A stretch of 64,000 nucleotides of DNA from Pseudonocardia sp. MH-G8 (GTDB lineage Bacteria > Actinomycetota > Actinomycetes > Mycobacteriales > Pseudonocardiaceae), in assembly GCF_002262885.1 (NCBI RefSeq), contig NZ_NKYF01000007.1, positions 248,001-312,000 on the forward strand, read 5' to 3'. The notes under the pieces were generated by a model. It saw nothing but the letters and a program-made list of their open reading frames with translations. It searched no databases and was not told where the DNA came from. Position numbers and translations under genes: made by a program. Shown piece by piece: positions 33,608 through 41,957 of this stretch. Each line of letters begins with the position of its first letter. The stretch's first letter is position 1.

Positions 33608-35083
33608 ATGGTGCCTTGTGTGGCCACTGTTGCTGTCGACGGCGCGACCTTGCGTTGTGCCGATGTCGTCCGGATCGCCCGTGCGGGCGACGATGTCGAG
33701 CTCGCCGATCACGCCCTCGAACGGGCCGCACGCGCGCACGAGCTGGCGATCGAGATCAGCGCGAAGCGGACCGTGTACGGCCGTACCACCGGGGTGGGGG
33801 CCAACCGGCACATGGTGGTCGACCCGACCACGTTCGACGAGCACGGCCTGCGACTGTTGCGCAGCCACTCCGGCGGGGTCGGGCCCGCGTTGCCCGACGA
33901 TGCCGTGCGCGCGCTGCTGGCGATCCGGCTCAACCAGCTGGCCGCCGCCGGCAGCGGAGTGCACCCGCGCCTGCTCGGGGCGCTGGTGGCGGCACTGCGC
34001 ACCGGGTCGGTACCGCGGGTGCACGCGCGGGGCGCCATCGGAACCGGCGACCTCACCGCGATGGCCGAGGTCGCGCTGACCCTGGCGGGCGAGCGGCCGT
34101 GGGCCGTCGGCGGGGTGGAACCCGTGGCGATCAGCCCGGGCGACGCGCTGGCGTTCATCTCGTCCAACGCGTCCACGTTGGCCCAGGCCGTGCTCGCCTG
34201 GAACGACCTCGGTGTGCTGCTGCGGGCCAGCCACGTCGTCGCGGCGCTGTCCTACCTGGCGCTGGGCGGGTCGCCGGAGGCGTTCTCCCAGCGGGTGCAC
34301 CTGCGCAGGCCGTTCCCCGGTTCGCTGCGTTGCGCAGCCGAGTTCCGTGCGCTGATCAGCCCGGTCGTCGGCGCTCCCGCGCCGGGCCGGCGCCTGCAAG
34401 ACCCGTATGGGCTGCGGGTGTTCCCTCAGGTCCAGGGGCCGGCGCTGGACGCGGCGGACGCGGTGGAGTCCGTGCTGGGCATCGACATCAACGCCGCCGC
34501 GGAGAATCCGCTGATCGACCTCGATGAGGGGACGGTCGACCACCACGGTCAGTTCTGCACGCCCTATCTCGCGCTCTGGCTGGACCACCTGCGTGCAGCC
34601 GCGCACCACGTGGCGGAGCTGTCGGTGGCCCGGCTGAGCGACCTGGTCGAGCCCGAGCTGACCGGGCTGCCCGCATTCCTCGCGTCGGGACCTCCGGGCA
34701 GCTCCGGAATCATGATCTTGGAGTACATCGCCCACGACGCCCTCGCCGAGATGCGCAACGCCGCAGCCGCGGTCACCACCGGCACCGCGGTGATCTCCCG
34801 CGGTCTGGAGGACCACGCGAGCTTCTCCACCCAGGCGGTGCGCAGCACCGCGGCGGTCACCGACGCCTACCGCACCGTGCTCGCGTGCGAGCTCGTCGGA
34901 GCGGTGCGCGCCCTGCGGATGGCGAACGAGGCTCTGCCACAGGTGCCGGCGGCCGCGATCTTCCACCGGCTGGCCGACGAGCTGCCCAGGATCGCGGAGG
35001 ACCATCCCCTGGGCGAGGAGATCGGCCGCGCCGAGGAGCTGCTGCTCGATCTCGATGCCCGACCGGGCCCGGGAGCGGGATGA
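33608..35083 (+). CDS. HAL/PAL-superfamily lyase with altered MIO tripeptide
   Basis: About 491 residues (ATG 33608; GTG at 33611 or 33620 are alternatives). The catalytic Tyr loop YGRTTGVGANRH, QDPYGLRVFPQVQG, AAAENPLIDLDEG and SRGLEDHASFSTQA match histidine/phenylalanine ammonia-lyases. The usual GSVGASGDL loop, whose Ala-Ser-Gly cyclises to the MIO electrophile, is GAIGTGDL here: one residue shorter, with Gly-Thr-Gly. Either this subfamily forms a variant cofactor or it catalyses something else. All other active-site blocks are preserved, so it is unlikely to be a dead gene. It faces an IclR gene and lies near an aspartase-like lyase. Confidence 0.8.
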   Translation: MVPCVATVAVDGATLRCADVVRIARAGDDVELADHALERAARAHELAIEISAKRTVYGRTTGVGANRHMVVDPTTFDEHGLRLLRSHSGGVGPALPDDAVRALLAIRLNQLAAAGSGVHPRLLGALVAALRTGSVPRVHARGAIGTGDLTAMAEVALTLAGERPWAVGGVEPVAISPGDALAFISSNASTLAQAVLAWNDLGVLLRASHVVAALSYLALGGSPEAFSQRVHLRRPFPGSLRCAAEFRALISPVVGAPAPGRRLQDPYGLRVFPQVQGPALDAADAVESVLGIDINAAAENPLIDLDEGTVDHHGQFCTPYLALWLDHLRAAAHHVAELSVARLSDLVEPELTGLPAFLASGPPGSSGIMILEYIAHDALAEMRNAAAAVTTGTAVISRGLEDHASFSTQAVRSTAAVTDAYRTVLACELVGAVRALRMANEALPQVPAAAIFHRLADELPRIAEDHPLGEEIGRAEELLLDLDARPGPGAG

Positions 35084-35138
35084 GCCCGAACGCGGCCCGC
35101 CCGAACACCGGAGCGGCCCGGTCGTTGCGTGGTCGGCC

Positions 35139-35921
35139 TCATCGAGGTGTCTTGCGGGCCGGGCTGTTGTAGGGCTGCGCCAGGACGGCCTCGATCGCCG
35201 CCGCGGCGGCGCGCAGCCGCCGAGCGATGTCGTCGACGTACCCGATGAGCCTGGACGTCGGTCCGGAGATGTTGATGACGGCGACGATCTCCCCAGGGTG
35301 GTCGCGCAGGGGAACGCCGATCGAGGTCAGCCCGATCTCCACCTCCTCGCTGGCGACCGCGTAGCCGCGCTCCCGTTCGGCGTGCAGTCGTTCGAGCAGC
35401 GCGGGAAGGTCGCGCGGGGCCGCCAGGCCGTGGGTCGGGGCCAGCAGGTCGTCGGCGGTGAGGTCCTCCACGGTGTCGTCGTCGGCGTCGAACAGCAACG
35501 CGCGCCCGGACGCGGTGCAGTGCATAGGGGAGCTACGGCCCACCCAGCCACCGGCGCGCAGGGACTGCATCGACTCCTCACGAAGCACGGTCAGCGAACG
35601 GTTGCCGCGCTGCACCGACAGCAGTGCGACCTCCCCGGTCCGGGCGACGACCCTCTGCAACGCCGGGCGGGCGGCGCGCAGCAGTGCCGCGTCTCCGGCA
35701 CCGGCAGCGAGCAGCAGCAACGACCAGCTCAACCGGTAGCGCCGCGTCTGCGGATCCTGCTCGACGAGCCCCCCGCGTTGCAGGGAGTGCAGCATTCGGG
35801 ACACCTGGCTGCGTTCGCGGCCGACGGCCCGGGCCAGATCGCTGACGCCGTGCTCGCTCCCCGCTCCGCCCTCTCCGAAGGCGAGCAACAGCGCGGCGAC
35901 GCGCTCGGCCGAGGTCTCCAT
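35139..35921 (-). CDS. IclR-family transcriptional regulator
   Basis: A 260-residue IclR protein. The helix-turn-helix is GVSDLARAVGRERSQVSRML in residues 25-45, and the effector domain includes SSPMHCTASGRALLF, RGYAVASEEVEIGLTSIGVP and VAVINISGP. It is divergent from the aspartase-like lyase/MFS operon and convergent with the MIO-family lyase. It probably controls the lyase/MFS operon through the repeat at 35971-35992. Confidence 0.9.
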   Translation of the reverse strand: METSAERVAALLLAFGEGGAGSEHGVSDLARAVGRERSQVSRMLHSLQRGGLVEQDPQTRRYRLSWSLLLLAAGAGDAALLRAARPALQRVVARTGEVALLSVQRGNRSLTVLREESMQSLRAGGWVGRSSPMHCTASGRALLFDADDDTVEDLTADDLLAPTHGLAAPRDLPALLERLHAERERGYAVASEEVEIGLTSIGVPLRDHPGEIVAVINISGPTSRLIGYVDDIARRLRAAAAAIEAVLAQPYNSPARKTPR

Positions 35922-35970
35922 GCGGTGCAGGCTTCCACATGTCGTCTAGTCAGCAACGCCGGCACGCAAT

Positions 35971-35992
35971 TTCACCTATCAGCCCTGGTGAA
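35971..35992. promoter_or_regulatory. Inverted repeat in the IclR / lyase divergent promoter
   Basis: TTCACC (35971-35976) and GGTGAA (35987-35992) are perfect 6-bp arms around a 10-bp spacer, 50 bp from the IclR start and 123 bp from the lyase start. A candidate IclR site. The same two hexamers recur in the opposite order at 40090-40127. Confidence 0.45.
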
Positions 35993-36114
35993 TCGATGGC
36001 TCATGTTGTTGAGCGAGCATCATGTCTGTTCGCAACGACGATCGGGCCGCACACTCTCCGACGCCGCAGACCACGGCACTTCAGGCGCTTTCGACGAGGA
36101 GAGTGAGGCGACCG

Positions 36115-37389
36115 TTGACCGCCCACGTCGACACGACATCCGGCGAACGGCTCTACCGGACCCAGACCGAGCTGGGGGTGCAGAACTTCCCGTTGCGCGG
36201 CCGCACGTTCGGGGACCTGGCGCCGTTCGTCCGCAACTACGCCCGGGTCAAGCTCGCCGCGGCACGGGTCAACCACCGGTGCGGCGTGCTCGATGCGCCC
36301 CGCCGGGACGCGATCGTCGCAGCCTGCGAGGAGATCATCGCGGGTGCGCACGCGGACCAGTTCCCGACCCCGTTGGTGCACGGCGGCGGCGGCACCACCG
36401 CGAACATGAACGTCAACGAAGTCATCGCCACCCGGGCGTCGGCGATCGGCGGGGTCGTCGTGCACGCCAACGACCACGTGAACGCGTCCCAGTCGACCAA
36501 CGACAGCTACCCGACCGCGATGGCGCTCACCGTTGGGGAGCTCGTCGGAGTCCCGGTGGCCGCGCTGCGCGAGCTGGCCTCGGCGTTCGACCGGAAGGCC
36601 GAGGAGTTCTCCGACACCCGGCACCTGGGCCGCACCTGCCTGCAGGACGCGGTCAGCCTCACCGCCGGACAGACCCACCGCGGGCACTCCGCCGCGATCC
36701 GCCGGGTCGCCGGTGGCCTGGAGGACGCCGGCATCGCACTGCGCGAGGTGCCGATCGGTGCCACCGCCGTCGGGACCGGGGTCGGCGCGCCGGACGGCTT
36801 CGGTGAGCGCGTCGCCGCCGAGCTCGCCGACCTGACCGGGATGCCGATCAGCGGCGTGCCGGACCGGTTCGACGCGCTGTCCCACCTCGACCCCTACGCC
36901 GCGATCGCTGCCGCGGGATCCCGCGCCGCGATCACCATGGCCAAGATTGCCGCGGACCTGCGCATGTTGTCGTCCGGCCCCCGCGGCGGCCTGGGCGACC
37001 TCTCCATCCCCGCGGTGCAGGCGGGGTCGTCGATCATGCCGGGGAAGGTCAACCCGGTGATCCCCGAGTACGTCATGCAGCTGAGCTACCGGGTTCGGGG
37101 TCAGGCCCTGACCATCGACTGCGCCGTCGCCGCCGGCGAGCTCGAGCTGAACGTGATGGAGCCGGTCGTCGTCGACGCCCTCACCACGATCTTCGACGAC
37201 CTGACCGCCGCCGCGCAGACCTTCGCCCGGCGCTGCGTCGACGGCCTGGCGTGGAACGGACCGCACCGCGAGCGCAACCTGGCCGGCGCTCTGGATCACT
37301 GGGTCGAGATGTCGGCCACCGAGGGCTACGAGAACGCCACCACCCAGCTCCGCGGCAAAGCCGCCGCGAACGGAGGTACACCGTCATGA
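36115..37389 (+). CDS. Aspartase/fumarase-superfamily lyase
   Basis: About 424 residues if the TTG at 36115 is used; GAGG at 36105-36108 supports this start. In-frame ATG 36022 or GTG 36103 would add an N-terminus without family likeness. Family blocks are GGGGTTANMNVNEVIATRA, NDHVNASQSTNDSYPTAMAL and the catalytic flexible loop GSSIMPGKVNPV. The sequence resembles aspartate ammonia-lyase more than argininosuccinate lyase. It would add or remove ammonia (or an amine) across a fumarate-type double bond. It is coupled to an MFS carrier by an ATGA overlap. Confidence 0.85.
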   Translation: MTAHVDTTSGERLYRTQTELGVQNFPLRGRTFGDLAPFVRNYARVKLAAARVNHRCGVLDAPRRDAIVAACEEIIAGAHADQFPTPLVHGGGGTTANMNVNEVIATRASAIGGVVVHANDHVNASQSTNDSYPTAMALTVGELVGVPVAALRELASAFDRKAEEFSDTRHLGRTCLQDAVSLTAGQTHRGHSAAIRRVAGGLEDAGIALREVPIGATAVGTGVGAPDGFGERVAAELADLTGMPISGVPDRFDALSHLDPYAAIAAAGSRAAITMAKIAADLRMLSSGPRGGLGDLSIPAVQAGSSIMPGKVNPVIPEYVMQLSYRVRGQALTIDCAVAAGELELNVMEPVVVDALTTIFDDLTAAAQTFARRCVDGLAWNGPHRERNLAGALDHWVEMSATEGYENATTQLRGKAAANGGTPS

Positions 37390-38756
37390 GCCCATCCGCC
37401 GCCCGGCCCTCGGGATCGGTGCTCGCTTACGAAGACGCTCCGGTCACCGGTTTCCACATGCGGGTGACGATCGCCGGCACCGGTGGTCAGTTCTCCGACG
37501 GGTTCATCCTCGGCATCATCGGGATCGTCATCGCCTCGGCCACCAGCACCCTGGGGCTCACCCCGCTGTGGGCCGGTCTTCTCGGCGCGGCGACCCTGAC
37601 CGGACTGTTCTTCGGCGCGATCGTCGTCGGGCCGATCGCCGACCGGATCGGCAGGCGGCAGATCTTCGCATGGGACATGCTCGTCTTCGCGGTGCTGTCC
37701 GCCGCGCAGTTCTTCGTCCAGACCCCGGCCGAGCTGCTGGTTCTGCGGCTGCTGCTCGGAGTGGTGCTGGGTGCCGATTACGTCGTCAGCAAGTCGCTGG
37801 TCACCGAGCATGCACCGAAGAAGTTCCGCGGCCGGCTGATGAGCCTGCTCGCGGTGGCCTGGGCGGCGGGATACGTCTTCGCCTACCTGATCGGGTTCCT
37901 CCTCTCCGGGACCGGTGACGACGCCTGGCGGTGGATGCTGGCCGTCAGCGCCCTGCCCGCCCTGCTCGTCCTCGGTTTCCGCATCGGGGTGCCCGAGGCT
38001 CCGTTGTGGCTGGCCCGGCACGGCCGCGACGTCGAGGCCGCAGCGATCGTGCGCAAGCACCTCGGCGACGACGTGCAGCCACCGCCCGCCGTCGGCGCTG
38101 CGCCGAAGCGCGGCATGCGGGTGCTGTTCAGCCCCGTGTACCGCAAGCGCACAGCGGTCGGTGCCTTGTTCTACGTCTGTCAGGTTATCCCGTTCTTCGC
38201 CCTCGGCACGTTCTCCCCGCAGGTCATGGAATCGCTCGGGGTCACGAGCAAGCTCGGCGCCGGGGCGCTGTACAACCTGTTCATCCTCGCCGGTGCCGTG
38301 GTCGGCCTGCTGCTGATCGACCGCATCTCCCGCCGGTTCTTCCTGATCAGCACCTTCCTGGTCGGCGGTGCGTTGCTGGCCGGGCTCACCTTCCTCGCGG
38401 AACTCTCGCCGGTCCTCGCGGTCGTGCTGTTCACCGCGTTCGCCTTCGTCCTGGCCGCCGCGGTGAACCTGGAGTTCGTCTACCCGCCCGAGCTGTTCCC
38501 GACCGACCTGCGCGCGTCCGGTGTCGGCGTGGCGGTGGCCGCCAGCCGGATCGGCTCCGCGGGCAGCACGTTCCTGCTCCCGATCGTCGCCGCCGGCTAC
38601 GGCATGAACGTCGCCCTCGCCGGCTGCGTGGTCGTGCTGTTGCTCGGCGGGCTGGTCTGCTGGGCCTGGGCTCCCGAGACGAGCACGGAAACTCTGGGGG
38701 AGATCGACGCCGCGGGCCCGTCCGCACGCACCGAGGACGTCGACAAGACGGTGTGA
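37386..38756 (+). CDS. MFS transporter, sugar/organic-acid porter type
   Basis: A 456-residue facilitator with about 12 hydrophobic segments. GPIADRIGRRQIFAWDM is the loop 2-3 motif, and APKKFRGRLMSLLAVAWAAG and the PPELFPTDLRASGVGVAVAAS block before the last helices are typical of the sugar-porter-like/benzoate-type carriers. Its ATG overlaps the lyase stop. It likely imports the lyase substrate, perhaps a dicarboxylate or substituted aspartate (inference). Confidence 0.9.
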   Translation: MSPSAARPSGSVLAYEDAPVTGFHMRVTIAGTGGQFSDGFILGIIGIVIASATSTLGLTPLWAGLLGAATLTGLFFGAIVVGPIADRIGRRQIFAWDMLVFAVLSAAQFFVQTPAELLVLRLLLGVVLGADYVVSKSLVTEHAPKKFRGRLMSLLAVAWAAGYVFAYLIGFLLSGTGDDAWRWMLAVSALPALLVLGFRIGVPEAPLWLARHGRDVEAAAIVRKHLGDDVQPPPAVGAAPKRGMRVLFSPVYRKRTAVGALFYVCQVIPFFALGTFSPQVMESLGVTSKLGAGALYNLFILAGAVVGLLLIDRISRRFFLISTFLVGGALLAGLTFLAELSPVLAVVLFTAFAFVLAAAVNLEFVYPPELFPTDLRASGVGVAVAASRIGSAGSTFLLPIVAAGYGMNVALAGCVVVLLLGGLVCWAWAPETSTETLGEIDAAGPSARTEDVDKTV

Positions 38757-38784
38757 GGATCCGTCTGGTGGCGGGACGGTATGT

Positions 38785-40065
38785 CTAGAGGATCGCGTCG
38801 GGGGCGTGGAAGTCGCGCTCGGCGAAGCGGCTCAGCCGGAACGGCCGGAGATCGAAGCGTGGCGGCTGGTCGAGCACCAGGTCGGCCACGACCTGACCGA
38901 TCGCCGGTGCCAGCCCGAAGCCGTGGCCGCTGAACCCGGTGGCCACGACGAGCCCCGCGGGGACGTCCGGCCGGTCCACGACCGGTAGCCCGTCGGGGGT
39001 GGCGTCGATGATCCCGGCCCACGCCTGTTCGAGCCGTGTCCGGGCCAGCTGCGGTAGCGCGCTGCGGAGCCGGCGAAGGCTCGCGTGGGCGCGCGTGCGG
39101 TTGGGGCTGGGTTCGATCGGGCGGTCGACGCCGGTGAGGCGGCGGGTGATGTTGTGGAGCATCGCCCGGTTGAGCCGCATCCGCAGCCTGCGGTGGTTGT
39201 GCAGGAACCCCGGCAGGAACAGCGGTGCCTGCAGCACGGTGTCCAGCGTCAGGTCGATCTCACCGCCACCGCCCGTGGAGATCACCAGCCGGCCGTCCGG
39301 GCGCTGGCGGAAGGCCAGGCCGGACGCCCAGACGGTGGTGGACAGGAAGGGGTCCACCGGTTCGGTCATGGCCACGGTGCCCCGGATGACGTTCTGCGGC
39401 AGGCGGAGGCCGGCGCGACCCAGGAGCCAACGGGAGGTCGCACCCGCGGCGCAGACCACGATGTCGGCGGGCACGACGCCGTGGTTCGTGTCCACGCCGG
39501 TCACGCGTCCGTTCATGAACGCGATCCGGTGCACGGTGTGCCCGTCGAGCACGGTGGCCCCATGTCGTTCGGCCGCGCGTGCGAGGGCAGCGGTGGCGGT
39601 CGTCGGATCGACGTGGCCGTCGCTGGCGGTGTAGATGGCCGCTGCGTGGGGCAGCCGCAGGCCGGGCACCAGCTCCCGTACCTCGTCCCGGTCGACGAGG
39701 CGGCTGTCGACGCCGTGGCGGGTGCCGACCTCGATCCACGATCGGTACCGGCGTGCGGCGCGCTCGTCCTCGGCCAGCGCGAGGTTGCCGCCCTGCACCC
39801 AGTCGAACGACTCGCCGATCTCGGCCTCCAGGTCCTGCCAGCGCTGGTTCGCGCTGCGCATCAGCGGCAGTTCCTGCGGGCTGCGACCCTGCTGGCGCAC
39901 GAATCCCCAGTTCCTTCCGGACTGGCCTGCCGCGACCACGTCACGCTCGAGCACGGTGGCGCCGACGCCCCGCCTGGCCAGCTCGTACGCAGTAGCGACG
40001 CCGATGACGCCCGCGCCGATGATCACGACCCTCGGCACACCGGGTGTCGCTCCGTTCGTCCTCAC
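38785..40065 (-). CDS. FAD-dependent amino-acid/amine oxidoreductase (DAO family)
   Basis: A 426-residue flavoprotein. VVIIGAGVIGVATAYELARR is the dinucleotide-binding motif at residues 13-32, SGRNWGFVRQQGR the FAD-contact loop, and ATGFSGHGFGLAPAIGQVVA the C-terminal FAD motif. It resembles glycine oxidase, sarcosine oxidase beta and D-amino-acid dehydrogenase relatives. GTG 40065 is the start. Divergent from a PucR gene, which probably regulates it. The two FAD amine oxidases in this window (this one and 9315) are distant relatives, not duplicates. Confidence 0.87.
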   Translation of the reverse strand: MRTNGATPGVPRVVIIGAGVIGVATAYELARRGVGATVLERDVVAAGQSGRNWGFVRQQGRSPQELPLMRSANQRWQDLEAEIGESFDWVQGGNLALAEDERAARRYRSWIEVGTRHGVDSRLVDRDEVRELVPGLRLPHAAAIYTASDGHVDPTTATAALARAAERHGATVLDGHTVHRIAFMNGRVTGVDTNHGVVPADIVVCAAGATSRWLLGRAGLRLPQNVIRGTVAMTEPVDPFLSTTVWASGLAFRQRPDGRLVISTGGGGEIDLTLDTVLQAPLFLPGFLHNHRRLRMRLNRAMLHNITRRLTGVDRPIEPSPNRTRAHASLRRLRSALPQLARTRLEQAWAGIIDATPDGLPVVDRPDVPAGLVVATGFSGHGFGLAPAIGQVVADLVLDQPPRFDLRPFRLSRFAERDFHAPDAIL

Positions 40066-40089
40066 GTCCGGGCTCCGATCAGGGGTAGT

Positions 40090-40127
40090 GGTGAATGCGT
40101 TCGGTGGGCCCGACCGTGATCTTCACC
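40090..40127. promoter_or_regulatory. GGTGAA / TTCACC inverted repeat in the FAD-oxidase / PucR divergent promoter
   Basis: GGTGAA (40090-40095) and TTCACC (40122-40127) are perfect 6-bp arms with a 26-bp spacer, just upstream of the FAD oxidase start. A looped or two-site operator for PucR is possible; the wide spacer keeps confidence low. Confidence 0.3.
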
Positions 40128-40207
40128 GGGCGCATCGGAGCGGGGCAATGCCCAGACTGTGATGCAGAAGCACATCGTGTTGCTCGGTATGGGTAGCGTG
40201 TCCGTGG

Positions 40208-41842
40208 ATGAATCCCACGCTGCGCGAGATCCTCGGGTACGAACCGTTCCGGCGGGCAGGGGCGCGCGTGGTCGCGGGGGAGGAGCAGCTGGACCGGCCG
40301 GTGCGGTGGGTGCACAGCACGGAGATGCCCAACCCCGGTCGGATGTTCCAGGGGGGCGAGCTGTTGCTCACCCAGGGCAGGGGGATCAGCGCCGCCGAGT
40401 CCGAACAACGCGCCTGGGTGAGGTCGTTGGTCGAGGCGGACCTGGCCGGTGTGGCCATCGAGGTGGATGTCGCGTTCGCCTCGGTGCCCAAGGCTCTGAT
40501 CGCGGAGGCGAACGCCGCGGGCCTCGCGGTGATCGAGCTGGGCCACCCGGCCTACTTCATGGACATGACCGAGGCCGTGCATTCGACCATCGTCAACGCG
40601 CAGTTCGGGATGTTGCAGCGGGCCGACGCGATCAGCAAGCGGTTCTCCCGCCTGGCTCTGGAGGGCGCCGGGCTCACCCAGATGGTCGGCGAGCTCGCCA
40701 GGGCGGTGGACAACCCCGTCGTCCTGTCCGACGACGCGCACGAGGTCGTCGCGTTCGCTCCCGAGACCCCCGAGCTCACCCGCCGCGCCGACGAATGGGG
40801 TGCGCACTCGCGCGTCGGGCACGCCAATCCGCGAGACGGCTCGCCGGCTCGCACCACCGTCGCGGGGACCAGTTGCGTCTGGGTGCCGATCGTGGTCCGG
40901 GGACAGCTCTGGGGGACGGTCCACCTCCTGGAGCACACCGGCACCGCGACCGACGTCGACCTGCTGGCCCTGGAACGCGCGGCGGCGGCGATCGGGTTGG
41001 CGTTCGCGTCGGCCTCGGACATCGAGCGACAACAGCAGGATGCGCGCAGCGCTTTCGTGCACGACCTGCTCGGCGGGCAGTACGCCGACATCCGCGAGAT
41101 GCGTCTCAAGGCAGCCACCTTCGGCATCTCGCTCACCGGATCGCTGCGCGTGCTCGTCCTCCGCCCACTTGACGGCGCCGGACAGCGCAGTGTCAACCGG
41201 TCGGAGGGGCCCCGCTTCCCGCTGCGCGCCATCGCCGCCGTTGCGAGCCGTGTCTTCGGCCCGGGTACCCGCCCTCTCATCGGTTACGGCGGCGGCCAGA
41301 TCACCGCCGTGCTCTCCGGATCGGAGGAGCCGCGACACGGCGCGACCGAGATCGTCGAGCAGTGTGCGTCCCGGCACGGGATCCAGCTCCTGATCGGCAT
41401 CAGCGACCCGGCGAGCGCCACCGACCTGCCGCGGGCGTTCGCGGACGCGTCGGAGGCGGTGCGCTATGGAGTGCGCACGGGACGCGGTCGCTGCGTGCTC
41501 TCACCCGACGACCTCGGGATCGACCGGCTGCTGCTCGAGCTCGACCAGGGGCCCACGCTCGGCCGGCACATCGAGCGGGAACTGGGAGCGCTGCTCACCC
41601 ACGACGCGACCAGCGGCTCACCGCTGCTGCCGACCCTGGCTGCGTACCTGGACCACAACGGCAGCAAGGCCAAGGCGTCCCGGGAGCTGAACATCGAGCG
41701 GCGCGCGCTTTACTACCGGCTGGTGCGGATCGCCGGTCTGGTCAACGGTCACCTGGACGACCCCGACACGCGGCTGCGGCTGCTGATCGCGTTACGTGGC
41801 CAGCAGTTCCGCCGGCGTTCCCGCGGGCGTCGCGCCGACTAG
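40208..41842 (+). CDS. PucR-family transcriptional regulator
   Basis: A 544-residue PucR protein. The N-terminal PucR domain (residues 1-125) contains VRWVHSTEMPNPGRMFQGGE and LLLTQG. A central GAF/GGDEF-like region follows, and a C-terminal helix-turn-helix of the CdaR type (about residues 475-540) reads LAAYLDHNGSKAKASRELNI followed by ERRALYYRL. PucR proteins control purine, allantoin, hydantoin and amino-acid catabolism. It is divergent from the FAD oxidase and 115 bp upstream of the hydantoinase operon, so it may activate both sides. Confidence 0.92.
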   Translation: MNPTLREILGYEPFRRAGARVVAGEEQLDRPVRWVHSTEMPNPGRMFQGGELLLTQGRGISAAESEQRAWVRSLVEADLAGVAIEVDVAFASVPKALIAEANAAGLAVIELGHPAYFMDMTEAVHSTIVNAQFGMLQRADAISKRFSRLALEGAGLTQMVGELARAVDNPVVLSDDAHEVVAFAPETPELTRRADEWGAHSRVGHANPRDGSPARTTVAGTSCVWVPIVVRGQLWGTVHLLEHTGTATDVDLLALERAAAAIGLAFASASDIERQQQDARSAFVHDLLGGQYADIREMRLKAATFGISLTGSLRVLVLRPLDGAGQRSVNRSEGPRFPLRAIAAVASRVFGPGTRPLIGYGGGQITAVLSGSEEPRHGATEIVEQCASRHGIQLLIGISDPASATDLPRAFADASEAVRYGVRTGRGRCVLSPDDLGIDRLLLELDQGPTLGRHIERELGALLTHDATSGSPLLPTLAAYLDHNGSKAKASRELNIERRALYYRLVRIAGLVNGHLDDPDTRLRLLIALRGQQFRRRSRGRRAD

Positions 41843-41957
41843 CCATTCCGTGCATGCAGGGCATCCTTCGCTGCACGGTTCGTCCCTTGTTGTGTCCTCA
41901 GGTGGCACTGATCATCGTCACATCGCGAGCCGCCACGGTCGGCCCGAGAGGAGCACT

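Noticed and set aside
38761-38779. CCGTC...GACGG hairpin between the MFS and FAD-oxidase genes as a terminator
   Set aside because: Only five pairs with a nine-base loop and no T-run; too weak to list.
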